Below, piece after piece: positions 8,344 through 16,785 of a stretch of DNA of 64,000 bases. Each line of letters begins with the position of its first letter. Position 1 is the first letter of the stretch. The notes under the pieces are model-generated. The model saw only the letters and a list, made by a program, of their open reading frames with translations, had not been told where the DNA came from and searched no databases. The position numbers were made by a program, and so were the translations under genes. The DNA is from Pseudomonas chlororaphis subsp. piscium (GTDB lineage: Bacteria > Pseudomonadota > Gammaproteobacteria > Pseudomonadales > Pseudomonadaceae): positions 1,116,001 to 1,180,000 of the forward strand of contig NZ_CP027707.1 in the NCBI RefSeq assembly GCF_003850345.1, written 5' to 3'.

Positions 8344-8844
8344 GTGAAAATCAATTGGGCCGAGAAACTGCGGCAGAACGTCCATCAGTTGGCCGAGTCC
8401 CTGGGCAACCTGTTCGTCGAGACCTTTCACTACCTGGCGCTGTTCGCCATCGGCGCGGTGACGGCCTGGGCGGCGGTGATGGAGTTTCTCGGGATGCTCG
8501 AAGAAGGTCATATCAAGATCGATGACATTCTCCTGCTGTTCATCTACCTCGAACTGGGCGCCATGGTCGGCATCTACTTCAAGACCAACCACATGCCGGT
8601 GCGCTTCCTGATCTACGTGGCGATCACTGCGCTGACCCGCCTGCTGATCTCCAACGTGTCGCACCACAACCCGCCGGACCTGGGGATCATCTACCTGTGT
8701 GGCGGCATCCTGCTGCTGGCCTTCTCCATCCTGGTGGTGCGCTATGCCTCGTCGCAGTTCCCGTCGGTGAAGATCGAACACCCGCAACGCAAGGTCGGCG
8801 CGGGTTCCAGCGAGCATCCGGAAGTGGAGAAGGGCGAGCTTTAA
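8344..8844 (+). CDS. psiE: PsiE family membrane protein
   Basis: 166 residues starting at GTG with an AAGGA about 10 bases upstream. Four hydrophobic segments (about residues 30-50, 60-80, 87-107, 115-135) and the sequence around ILLLFIYLELGAMVGIYFKTNHMPVRFLIY identify the phosphate-starvation-inducible PsiE family, whose molecular role is unknown. The C-terminal ~25 residues are polar. No Pho box was evident upstream. Its TAA stop overlaps the stop of the convergent DUF3509 gene. Confidence 0.88.
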   Translation: MKINWAEKLRQNVHQLAESLGNLFVETFHYLALFAIGAVTAWAAVMEFLGMLEEGHIKIDDILLLFIYLELGAMVGIYFKTNHMPVRFLIYVAITALTRLLISNVSHHNPPDLGIIYLCGGILLLAFSILVVRYASSQFPSVKIEHPQRKVGAGSSEHPEVEKGEL

Positions 8845-9170
8845 ATCGCCAGGGTCAGGGGCGGCCGGTTAGCGGGCCGGCCCTTGGCGGCCGGCAGCGG
8901 CAGCTTGAAGCTGTCGCTGTTGGTCATGGCTTCGAGGATGGCCACGGCGCTGTGGCCCTGCTCGATGGCGATGCCGAACTGAATGCTTTGCACCAGGCGC
9001 TTGAGCCGCTGCGGATCGTTGCGCTGCTCGGCGCTGATCATGCGTTTGGCCACGACCCGGCTGGCCTTGGACAGGGTCAGCATGATGCTGCCGTCCAGGC
9101 CCTGGATGCTCAGGTTGACCCGGTATTCCGGGGCGAAGGCATCGGTAATCAGCTGAAAAGGGTTGTCCAT
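8841..9170 (-). CDS. DUF3509 family protein
   Basis: 109 residues, starting MDNPFQLITDAFAPEYRVNL. It matches the small Pseudomonas-specific DUF3509 family; no function is known. The protein is soluble, with a beta-rich first half and a basic C-terminal end. Longer in-frame starts exist to 9233, but none has a clear ribosome site and the family normally begins with MDNP-type sequence. The gene ends tail to tail with psiE, sharing the TTAA where both stop codons lie. Confidence 0.75.
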   Translation of the reverse strand: MDNPFQLITDAFAPEYRVNLSIQGLDGSIMLTLSKASRVVAKRMISAEQRNDPQRLKRLVQSIQFGIAIEQGHSAVAILEAMTNSDSFKLPLPAAKGRPANRPPLTLAI

Positions 9171-9343
9171 GTGCGTCACCGCTTGATTGGATCGTGCAGT
9201 CATTGACCGGCCGGGATCGGGATTAGTTCGCATGTCCAGACCACTGGCAGGCCGTTCGCTGAGGCTGGTTAACGTCCGTATTCCTCAGGTCTTGCAAAGC
9301 AAAGGGCATGCCGGGAAAACCGCCGACCAATAAACCCGGGGGC

Positions 9344-9373
9344 GAAAAAAAACGGACCAAATGGTCCGTTTTT
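9344..9373 (-). terminator. Rho-independent terminator of sdaC
   Basis: A 9-bp stem AACGGACCA/TGGTCCGTT with a two-base loop, followed on the minus strand by a run of eight or more T residues. It lies 16 bases past the sdaC stop. Confidence 0.85.
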
Positions 9374-9388
9374 CTTTGGCTACCCGTT

Positions 9389-10690
9389 TCAGGGCATGAA
9401 CGAATAAATGATCGCTGACAGTGCGATCAGGCCGATCAGCACCACGAACAGATTCGACAGCTGGCCCGAATACTGGCGCAGAGATGGCACCCGTCGGATT
9501 GCGTACATCGGCATCAGGAACAGCAGGCAGGCGATCACCGGCCCGCCCAGGGTTTCGATCATGCCGAGGATGCTCGGGTTGAAGGTGGCCACGGCCCAGC
9601 AGGTCAGGACCATGAACAGCGCGGTGCAACGCTCCAGCCAGCGCGACGACAGGGTCCGGCCACGGCTGCGCAGGCTTTTCACGATCAGCCCCTGGAAACC
9701 CTCGCTGGCGCCGATGTAGTGGCCGAGGAAGGATTTGGTGATAGCCACCAGCGCGATCAGCGGCGCGGCATAGGCGATCACCGGGGTCTGGAAGTGGTTG
9801 GCCAGGTACGACAGGATCGAGATGTTCTGCGCCTTGGCCGCGGCCAGGTCGGCCGGCGACAGGGCCAGCACGCAGCTGAAGCAGAAGAACATCACCGTCA
9901 GCACCATCATGCCGTGGGCCACGGCGAGGATGCCGCTGCTCTTGCGTTCGGCCTGGGCGCCGTAGTGGCGCTTCTGGTCGACGGCGAAGGCCGAGATGAT
10001 CGGCGAGTGGTTGAACGAGAACACCATCACCGGGATCGCCAGCCACAGGGTCTTGAGGAATAGCGGCATGGACATGCCGTCACTGGCCGAGGCGAAGAAA
10101 GCGCCGTTCCAGTTCGGGATCAGGCTGAGGGCCAGCAGCAACAGCGCGGCGACAAAGGGATAGACCAGCACGCTCATGGCCCGCACGATCACGCCCTGGC
10201 CGCACCGCACAATGGCCATCAGGCCGAGGATCAGCACCAGGGACAGGATCGCCCGCGGCGGTGGCGTCATGTGCAGCTGGTGTTCCATGAAGCTGCCCAG
10301 GGTGTTGGTCAGCGCCACGCTGTACACCAGCAGGATCGGGAAGATGGCGAAGAAGTAGAGCAGGGTGATCAGCTTGCCGGCGCCGATGCCGAAGTGTTCT
10401 TCCACCACTTCGGTGATGTCGCCGGAGCGCCCGGACAGCACGAAACGGGTCAGCCCGCGGTGGGCGAAGAAGGTCATCGGGAAGGCCAGCAGAGCCAGCA
10501 CGATCAACGGCCAGAAGCCGCCGACCCCGGCGTTGATCGGCAGGAACAGGGTGCCGGCGCCGATGGCGGTGCCGTACAGGCCGAGCATCCAGGTGGTGTC
10601 GTGTTTGCTCCAGCCCTTGCTGGTGGTTGTGGTGTCGCGGGCAGTCTCTACAGCAGGGTTTTCGGCAGCGGGTGTTCGTACATCGGTCAT
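9389..10690 (-). CDS. sdaC: Serine transporter, HAAAP family
   Basis: 433 residues with eleven hydrophobic segments, in the hydroxy/aromatic amino acid permease family. The hallmark first helix is TTWMLGLYGTAIGAGTLFLPI, followed by VVEEHFGIGAGKLITLLYFF and the IPVMVFSFNHSPIISAF helix typical of SdaC-type serine:H+ symporters. The first ~35 residues are a polar Thr/Ala-rich tail. The start at 10690 has a GAGG upstream. It lies downstream of sdaA on the same strand, which fits serine import feeding serine deamination; a 139-base palindromic repeat separates them. Confidence 0.87.
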   Translation of the reverse strand: MTDVRTPAAENPAVETARDTTTTSKGWSKHDTTWMLGLYGTAIGAGTLFLPINAGVGGFWPLIVLALLAFPMTFFAHRGLTRFVLSGRSGDITEVVEEHFGIGAGKLITLLYFFAIFPILLVYSVALTNTLGSFMEHQLHMTPPPRAILSLVLILGLMAIVRCGQGVIVRAMSVLVYPFVAALLLLALSLIPNWNGAFFASASDGMSMPLFLKTLWLAIPVMVFSFNHSPIISAFAVDQKRHYGAQAERKSSGILAVAHGMMVLTVMFFCFSCVLALSPADLAAAKAQNISILSYLANHFQTPVIAYAAPLIALVAITKSFLGHYIGASEGFQGLIVKSLRSRGRTLSSRWLERCTALFMVLTCWAVATFNPSILGMIETLGGPVIACLLFLMPMYAIRRVPSLRQYSGQLSNLFVVLIGLIALSAIIYSFMP

Positions 10691-10740
10691 CGGTATCGCC
10701 TCGTTATTATTTTTGCTCGGGCTCACGTGGGGCGGACGGT

Positions 10741-10879
10741 CAGGCCGTTTGAAAACGTAGCGAGCGAAGGCAAGACAAGGCAAAAACAGGCGAGGAAGCG
10801 GAGTGTAGGGGCCTACATGAGCATTCCGAGCCTGTTTTTAACGCAGTATTGCCGAGCGCAGTAGTTTTCATACGGCCTG
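10741..10879. repeat. MITE-like long palindromic element
   Basis: The ends form a 16-bp inverted repeat with one mismatch (CAGGCCGTTTGAAAAC at 10741-10756, GTTTTCATACGGCCTG at 10864-10879), with further internal complementarity such as AAAACAGGC/GCCTGTTTTT and a central GTAGGGGCCTAC. It contains no open frame of note. Size and structure fit a non-autonomous miniature inverted-repeat element; the same kind of sequence recurs between genes in fluorescent pseudomonads. It occupies most of the sdaA-sdaC gap. Confidence 0.72.
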
Positions 10880-10891
10880 GGGGAATGCTCC

Positions 10892-12268
10892 TCAGCACTC
10901 CACCCAACTCACGGCCAGGCCGCCCCGTGAAGTTTCTTTGTATTTGTCGTGCATGTCGGCGCCGGTATCGCGCATGGTGCGGATCACCCGGTCCAGGGAA
11001 ATGAAGTGTTTGCCGTCGCCGCGCAGGGCCATCTGGGTGGCGTTGATCGCCTTCACCGCGGCGATCGCGTTGCGCTCGATGCAGGGCACCTGCACCAGGC
11101 CGCCGACCGGGTCGCAGGTCAGGCCGAGGTTATGTTCCAGGCCTATTTCGGCGGCGTTTTCCAGCTGTTCCGGCGTGGCCCCGAGCACCTCGGCCAGGCC
11201 CGCGGCGGCCATCGCGCAGGCGGAACCCACCTCGCCCTGGCAGCCGACTTCGGCGCCGGAGATCGAGGCGTTTTTCTTGCAGAGGATGCCCACCGCGGCG
11301 GCGCCGAGGAAGAAGTCGATCACGTCGTCGTCCGACGCTTCGAGGTTGAATTTCATGTAGTAATGCAGCACCGCCGGGATGATCCCCGCCGCGCCGTTGG
11401 TCGGTGCGGTGACCATGCGTCCGCCGGCGGCGTTTTCCTCGTTCACCGCCAGGGCGAACAGGTTGACCCACTCCATGGCCGACAGGGTCGAGCTGATGAC
11501 GTTGGGCTTGCCGATTTCCAGCAGGTTGCGGTGCAGCTTGGCCGCGCGGCGCGGCACATCCAGGCCGCCGGGCAGGGTGCCTTCGTGGCGCAGGCCCTGC
11601 TCGACGCATTCGCGCATCACCGACCAGATGTGCAACAGGCCGCTGCGGATTTCGGCATCGCTGCGCCAGGCCCGTTCGTTGGCCATCATCAGTTCCGAGA
11701 CCCGCAACTGGTGCCGTTGGCACAGGGCCAGGAGTTCCACTGCGCTGTTGAAGTCGTAGGGCAGTTCGACGCTGTTGGCCGCCGGGGCGCCTTCGGTCAC
11801 TTCGGCTTCCTCGACGATAAAACCGCCGCCCACCGAGTAGTAGGTCTGCTGCCACAGCAGGCCGTCCGCGCCGAAGGCTGACAGCGACATGGCATTGGGG
11901 TGGTAGGGCAGGCTTTCGTCGAGCAGCAGCAGGTCGCGGTGCCAGTCGAAGGCGATGCTCGAGCGCCCGCCCAGGCTCAGCTCGCCGCTTTCGCGCAGTT
12001 GCTGGATGCGCGGGCCGATGCTGCTTGGGTCGATGCTGTCGGGCCATTCGCCCATCAGGCCCATGACGCAGGCGCGGTCGGTGGCATGGCCGACGCCAGT
12101 GGCGGACAGCGAGCCGTACAGGCGGATTTCCACCCGCTGCACCTGCTCCTGCAACCCTTGCTCGAACAGCCCCTGGGCGAAGGTCGCGGCGGCGCGCATC
12201 GGGCCGACGGTGTGGGAGCTGGATGGACCGATACCGACTTTGAAGAGATCGAAAACACTGATAGCCAT
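10892..12268 (-). CDS. sdaA: L-serine ammonia-lyase, single-chain [4Fe-4S] type
   Basis: 458 residues, fused beta and alpha domains; converts L-serine to pyruvate and ammonia. The N-terminal [16 protein letters not shown] motif is present. The cluster cysteines fall at 343 ([12 protein letters not shown]), 385 and 396 ([12 protein letters not shown]). The very last residue is Cys458, which in the Legionella enzyme of the same length reaches into the active site and caps the cluster. So all four ligands known from that structure are conserved at the same numbers. It lies upstream of sdaC and divergent from a LysR gene that is a likely regulator. Confidence 0.92.
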   Translation of the reverse strand: MAISVFDLFKVGIGPSSSHTVGPMRAAATFAQGLFEQGLQEQVQRVEIRLYGSLSATGVGHATDRACVMGLMGEWPDSIDPSSIGPRIQQLRESGELSLGGRSSIAFDWHRDLLLLDESLPYHPNAMSLSAFGADGLLWQQTYYSVGGGFIVEEAEVTEGAPAANSVELPYDFNSAVELLALCQRHQLRVSELMMANERAWRSDAEIRSGLLHIWSVMRECVEQGLRHEGTLPGGLDVPRRAAKLHRNLLEIGKPNVISSTLSAMEWVNLFALAVNEENAAGGRMVTAPTNGAAGIIPAVLHYYMKFNLEASDDDVIDFFLGAAAVGILCKKNASISGAEVGCQGEVGSACAMAAAGLAEVLGATPEQLENAAEIGLEHNLGLTCDPVGGLVQVPCIERNAIAAVKAINATQMALRGDGKHFISLDRVIRTMRDTGADMHDKYKETSRGGLAVSWVEC

Positions 12269-12403
12269 GCTAAAGCCTTACAAGCAATGGAAGAGAAATC
12301 GCTGCCATTTTTTGTAGGCCGAGCGTTAGGTCGGCGATACTGCCTAGCTCGGTCAATACTGACCAACGAATTTTCCTAAGACAGCCTTTAGCAGGACTAA
12401 ACG

Positions 12404-13351
12404 ATGAGTCGTCAGTTTCATGCCCAGACCTACGTCTGGCTGCATGTGTTTTCCTGTGCCGCGCGGCACTTGTCGTTCACCCGTTGCGCGGAAGAACTGC
12501 ACATCACCCCGGGGGCGGTCAGCCAGCAGATCCGCCTGCTGGAAGAGCGGCTCGGCTTTCGCCTGTTTCACCGCCGCGCCCGTGGGGTGGAGCTGAGCGC
12601 CGAGGGGCAGCGGCTGGCGATCACGGTGAACGAGGCCTATGGCAGCATCGACGCCGAACTGCGCCGACTGGATGCCGGGATGATCAGCGGGACCTTGCGC
12701 CTGCGCTCGATCCCGTCGTTCCTCGGCAAGTGGCTGACCCCGCGTTTGCCCCGGCTGCAGCAGCGCTTTCCGGATATTCAGCTGCGGCTGGTGGCCGAGG
12801 ACAGCAGCGTGGCCCTGCATGAGGGCGATTTCGACCTGGCCATCGACCTTAACGACGGCAGTTATCCGGGGTTGTTATCCACAGCCTTGCTGGACGAGCA
12901 GATCTTTCCGGTCTGTGCCCCGGGCCTGTTGCGCGGACGGCCGCCGCTGCACGGTCCGGCGGACCTGGTGCATTTCCCGTTGCTGCACGACATCACCGCC
13001 TGGCGCGGCAGCTATGAGTACGCGGAGTGGGAGTTCTATCTCAACGCCATAGGCTTCGAGGGCGCGGATGTGCGGCGTGGGCACACCTTCAACCGCAACC
13101 ACCTGACCATCGAGGCGGCGACTGCCGGGATGGGGGTGGCGATTGCCCGACGTACACTGCTCAACGATGAACTGGAGCGCGGCACCCTGATTGTGCCGTT
13201 TGGCCTCGCGGTGCCCAATCACAAGCGTTATGTGCTGCTGTATGCGCCGGGCGCGCTGAGCCATCCGGGCGTGCGCGCGGTGCACGACTGGCTGGTGGAA
13301 GAGGCGGAGATATTTCGCGGTTTGCACCCGCTGGGAGGGGGACACGGGTAA
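12404..13351 (+). CDS. LysR family regulator (GcvA-like), divergent from sdaA
   Basis: 315 residues starting ATG with AGGA upstream. The N-terminal helix-turn-helix is clear (FTRCAEELHITPGAVSQQIRLLEERLGFRLFHR, residues about 26-58), followed by a periplasmic-binding-protein-like effector domain. The subgroup resembles GcvA-type regulators, judging by the long PGAVSQQI helix and the late HKRYVLLYAPGALSHPGVRAVHDWL. It is divergent from sdaA across 135 bases, so control of serine degradation is an inference from position. No effector can be assigned. Confidence 0.85.
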   Translation: MSRQFHAQTYVWLHVFSCAARHLSFTRCAEELHITPGAVSQQIRLLEERLGFRLFHRRARGVELSAEGQRLAITVNEAYGSIDAELRRLDAGMISGTLRLRSIPSFLGKWLTPRLPRLQQRFPDIQLRLVAEDSSVALHEGDFDLAIDLNDGSYPGLLSTALLDEQIFPVCAPGLLRGRPPLHGPADLVHFPLLHDITAWRGSYEYAEWEFYLNAIGFEGADVRRGHTFNRNHLTIEAATAGMGVAIARRTLLNDELERGTLIVPFGLAVPNHKRYVLLYAPGALSHPGVRAVHDWLVEEAEIFRGLHPLGGGHG

Positions 13352-13563
13352 GCAGAAAGGACAGGGGCGTGGGGCGACCCAACTCCCGACATTAACAGCG
13401 CTTTTGCGCTTTGTCCGGCTTTATTTGCGAATAGATATTTATCTTTTTTAAGGGGTTGAATTGTTCTGCGCTCTGCCCAACTCTGTAAGCAAGAGGCCGC
13501 AAAAAGTACGCCCTCAGGGGCACGCGGTTCCTCTCGCGAGCTAGCTGAAATAAGGGAAGAACT

Positions 13564-13971
13564 ATGCAAATCCAGGTCAATAGCGATAACCATATTCAAA
13601 GCAGCATCCGACTGGAGGAGTGGGTACGTACTACCATTGAGAGCACGCTCGAACGCTACGAGGAGGACCTGACCCGAGTCGAGGTTCATCTGCGGGACGA
13701 GAACGGCGACAAGCCCGGTCCCCACGATTTGCGCTGCCAACTGGAGGCGCGGCCAAAAGGCCATCAACCGATTTCCGTGACCCACAAAGCCGAATCCCTG
13801 GAACTGGCCATCGAAGGAGCGGCCACCAAGCTGGAGAATTCCCTGGAACACCTGTTCGGCCGGTTGCGCAACAAGCGCGCCGCGGCAGCGCCAAGCGCCC
13901 GCGCAGGCCAGGCCGACGCCTTGCTTGAAGAGGAATTCCTGGAAAACGAACAGGCCGCGCTCAATAGCTGA
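13564..13971 (+). CDS. HPF/RaiA family ribosome-associated protein
   Basis: 135 residues. The first ~100 have the HPF/RaiA fold pattern: beta strand MQIQVNSDNHI, helix LEEWVRTTIESTLERY, strand LTRVEVHLRDENGDK, strand CQLEARPKGHQPISVTHKA, and helix LELAIEGAATKLENSLEHLF. Such proteins bind the 30S subunit and silence or protect ribosomes. The C-terminal ~30 residues are an acidic, Ala-rich tail not found in the short HPF. It is monocistronic and ends at a strong bidirectional terminator. It is distinct from the rpoN-linked hpf, which is not in this window. Confidence 0.8.
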   Translation: MQIQVNSDNHIQSSIRLEEWVRTTIESTLERYEEDLTRVEVHLRDENGDKPGPHDLRCQLEARPKGHQPISVTHKAESLELAIEGAATKLENSLEHLFGRLRNKRAAAAPSARAGQADALLEEEFLENEQAALNS

Positions 13972-14003
13972 CGGCGCAAGTACCCAACTGAAGAACCACC
14001 CAA

Positions 14004-14035
14004 CAAAAAGGGCCTGCAAATGCAGGCCCTTTTTT
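14004..14035. terminator. Bidirectional Rho-independent terminator
   Basis: An 11-bp stem, AAGGGCCTGCA/TGCAGGCCCTT, with a tiny loop and flanked by A-run and T-run on either side. It follows the HPF-like gene and could also stop transcription arriving from fecA. Confidence 0.85.
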
Positions 14036-14046
14036 GTGCCGCGTTT

Positions 14047-14155
14047 CTGTAGGAGCGAGCGGGCGGCGATCCGACTTGCTCGCGATGCAGACGCCGCGGT
14101 GTGTCAGGCCGGGCGCCATCACGAGCAATCGAGCGTCGACCGGCCGCTCCTACAG
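14047..14155. repeat. REP family A, inverted pair
   Basis: Left unit TGTAGGAGCGAGCGGGCGGC and right unit with CGGCCGCTCCTACAG face each other over about 60 bases. A third truncated unit (CTGTAGGAGCG) lies at 14175-14186, right next to the fecA stop. Together they occupy the space between the terminator and fecA. Confidence 0.8.
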
Positions 14156-14193
14156 AAGCAAGGGGACGTGCTGTTCTGTAGGAGCGCGTTGGC

Positions 14194-16554
14194 TCAGAAC
14201 GCCACGGAGGTCTGTACGTACAAGGTCCGTGGTTCGCCCACGTACTTGCCTTTGTTGTTGTCGTCGAACGAGCGGGTGAAGTACTGGTGGTTGAAGATGT
14301 TCTTCACCCCGACCGCTACGTTGAGGTCCGACAGTTGCGGGCCGAAGTCGTAGGCGGCGCGGCTGCTGAACAGCATGTAGCCGGGAATCCGTCCGGTGCT
14401 GCCGTCGGCGCTTTCGGCGGAGGTGTTGGCGTTGTCGGCGAACTGGCTGCTCTGGTAGCTGCTGTCGAAGTTCAGCTTCCACGGGCCCTCGGTATAACCG
14501 ATGCCGAGGGTGCCCTTGTGCTTGGATGAGAACGGCACGCGGTTGCCCTTGTTCGGCCCGTCCTCACGAATGGTGGCGTCGACGTAGGCGTAGGTGGCGT
14601 ACAGATCGAAACCGGCCAGCGCCGGGCTCAGGCCGTCCAGCGCGTAATTGACGCTGGTCTCGATGCCCTGGTGGCGGGTTTCGCCACGGGCGATCACCGA
14701 GTCGTTGGTCTGGTTGCTGTCGTACTGGTTGTCGAAGTTGATCAGGAACGCGCCGATCTCCGCCCGCAGGCTGCCGTCGTCATAGCGGGTCCCCACTTCC
14801 CAGGTGCGGGCCTTCTCCGGTTTCACTTCGCCGCTGCTCACGCGGTTGGGCATCTGGCTGTACTGCACGCTGCCGAACGAACCCTCGGTGTTGGCGTAGA
14901 GGTTCCAGCTGTCGGTCAGGTGGTACATCACATTCAGCGCCGGCAGTGCGGTGTTGTAGTCGCCCTTGTATTTGACGTTGGTCAGGTTGTTGGTCTGCTG
15001 GGACTCGATCATCTCGTAGCGGATGCCCGGGGTGAGGGTCCACTTGCCGATGTCGATGCGGTCGTCGACGAAGAACGCATTGGCCTCGGTGCCGCCGCGG
15101 GTATCGCGGTCGTTGCGGCTGCTGGTGTTCGGCAGTTGCTGGTTGGCGCTGATCGGCGTGCGGTAGCGCAACTCGTGACCGGCTTCGTTGATGTAGCGGT
15201 AGCCGATGCCCAGCTCATGGCTGGTCGGCCCGAGGTCGAAGCCCTGGGCGAAGCGGGTTTCGATGCCGCGCACCCAGTATTCGCGTGGCGACAGCGACAG
15301 GAAGCTGCCCTGGTCCAGGTAGCCGCTGCGCAGGGTTTTGGTGAAGAAGCTGTTGACGGTGAATTCGCGGCGGTCTTCCTGGTAGCGATAACCGAAGTTG
15401 ATCAGCGTGCGACGGCCCCAGAACTTGTCGTACGGGCGGGTCGACTGATACGGGTCGGCCTTGTAGTCGGCAACGTTGAGGCCGCCGGGCATGTCAGCCT
15501 CGCCCTCGTAGTACTGGGCCATGGCGTTGAAACTGTTGGCGTCGTCGAGCTGGTAGTGGCCCTTGAGGATCAGGTCGTCGATCTGTGTGTCACTGTGTTC
15601 GCGCCAGTCGCCGCCACGGGTGCCGGAGTACAGCAGGGCGCCGCCCAGGCCGTTGTCGGCGGTGCCGCCGGCCAGCAGGTTGCCGGTGGTCTTGAAGCCA
15701 TCGTGGCTGGAGGATGGGCTGGTCTCGGTCTGGAAGCCACCCTTGACCGTTGGCGCGTCGGGGATGGCGCGGGTCACGAAGTTGACGATGCCGCCGACGT
15801 TCTGCGGCCCGTAGCGCACGGCGCCACCGCCACGCACCACGTCCACGGCGTCCATGTTGCCCATGCTGATCGGGGCGAAGGACAGCTGCGGCTGGCCATA
15901 GGGCGCGAAGGGTACCGGAATGCCGTCCATCAGCACCGTGGAGCGCGAGGCCAGGCGCGGGTTGAGCCCGCGAATGCCGAAGTTCAGCGCCATGTCGTGG
16001 CTGCCGGTGCCGTTGTTTTCCGGGGCGTTGACCCCGGGAATGCGGTTGAGCACATCGCGGGCCTGGGTCGCGCCCTGGCGTTCGAACTCTTCGCGGCGGA
16101 TCACGTCACGGGCACCCGGGTGTTCGAAGACGTTGGTCTGCGCCGCATCGCCCAGCCAGTCACCGACCACGCTGGACGCACCCAGCTCCAGGGCGGCCGG
16201 TGCGCCCTCGGCACTCACCGGTTGCAGGCTGAAGGCATTGCCGCCTTCGGCGCGGGCTTGCAGGCCGGTGCCTTTGAGCAAGGCATTCAGACCTTCTTCG
16301 GTGGTGTAGCTGCCTTCCAGGCCCTGGCTCTGTACGCCGCTGGCGACCTGGGAGCCAAAGGAAATCAGCACCCCGGCTTCACGGCCGAACTGGTTCAGGG
16401 CGTTTTCCAGCGACGACGCCGCGATGTGATAGTCGCGCGCCGGGCCGTCGGCGGCCATGGCCAGCGGCAGGGCGGCCAAGCTCAGGCTGGCGCCCAGCAG
16501 CAACTGGCGCAAGGTACGGGCAAGGGGCGTAAGGCGGGTGGGTTGCTGGGGCAT
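14194..16554 (-). CDS. fecA: Ferric citrate outer-membrane receptor
   Basis: 786 residues: signal peptide (about 1-35, ending in AMA-A), an N-terminal STN signalling domain (about 40-110, YHIAASSLENALNQFGREAG), a plug domain and a 22-strand barrel ending in aromatic Phe (YVQTSVAF). Long stretches match E. coli FecA, such as NVFEHPGARDVIRREEF, IPGVNAPENNGTGSHDMALNFGIRGLNPRLASRST in spirit, and YGPQNVGGIVNFVTR. It imports Fe3+-dicitrate with TonB and signals through FecR to FecI. Start at 16554 is preferred over 16560/16584 because of an AGGA 9 bases upstream. It lies 231 bases after fecR, with a REP element between them. Confidence 0.93.
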   Translation of the reverse strand: MPQQPTRLTPLARTLRQLLLGASLSLAALPLAMAADGPARDYHIAASSLENALNQFGREAGVLISFGSQVASGVQSQGLEGSYTTEEGLNALLKGTGLQARAEGGNAFSLQPVSAEGAPAALELGASSVVGDWLGDAAQTNVFEHPGARDVIRREEFERQGATQARDVLNRIPGVNAPENNGTGSHDMALNFGIRGLNPRLASRSTVLMDGIPVPFAPYGQPQLSFAPISMGNMDAVDVVRGGGAVRYGPQNVGGIVNFVTRAIPDAPTVKGGFQTETSPSSSHDGFKTTGNLLAGGTADNGLGGALLYSGTRGGDWREHSDTQIDDLILKGHYQLDDANSFNAMAQYYEGEADMPGGLNVADYKADPYQSTRPYDKFWGRRTLINFGYRYQEDRREFTVNSFFTKTLRSGYLDQGSFLSLSPREYWVRGIETRFAQGFDLGPTSHELGIGYRYINEAGHELRYRTPISANQQLPNTSSRNDRDTRGGTEANAFFVDDRIDIGKWTLTPGIRYEMIESQQTNNLTNVKYKGDYNTALPALNVMYHLTDSWNLYANTEGSFGSVQYSQMPNRVSSGEVKPEKARTWEVGTRYDDGSLRAEIGAFLINFDNQYDSNQTNDSVIARGETRHQGIETSVNYALDGLSPALAGFDLYATYAYVDATIREDGPNKGNRVPFSSKHKGTLGIGYTEGPWKLNFDSSYQSSQFADNANTSAESADGSTGRIPGYMLFSSRAAYDFGPQLSDLNVAVGVKNIFNHQYFTRSFDDNNKGKYVGEPRTLYVQTSVAF

Positions 16555-16681
16555 GGACATCGATCCTGAGAAGGTTGCAGTCAAGGGGGCTTTCCTTCTC
16601 TGTCACGCGAGTGCTGGAAAACGGCTCACACAAAATGAAAAAAATCTGGCGTCGGGGAAAAACATTAAATCGGCGTCGACC

Positions 16682-16781
16682 TGTAGCCGCTGCCGAAGGC
16701 TGCGATAAGGCCCGAAGGGCCTTCGAGGGCCTTAAGAGCACGTCCCCTTCGGGGCCGATCGCAGCCTACGGCAGCGGCTAC
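16682..16781. repeat. REP family B, inverted pair
   Basis: GTAGCCGCTGCCGAAGGCTGCGAT at the left and its inverse ending CGGCAGCGGCTAC at the right, with an inner hairpin-forming stretch (AAGGCCCGAAGGGCCTT). It lies between fecR and fecA, where it could attenuate or stabilise the transcript. Confidence 0.82.
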
Positions 16782-16785
16782 CCAG

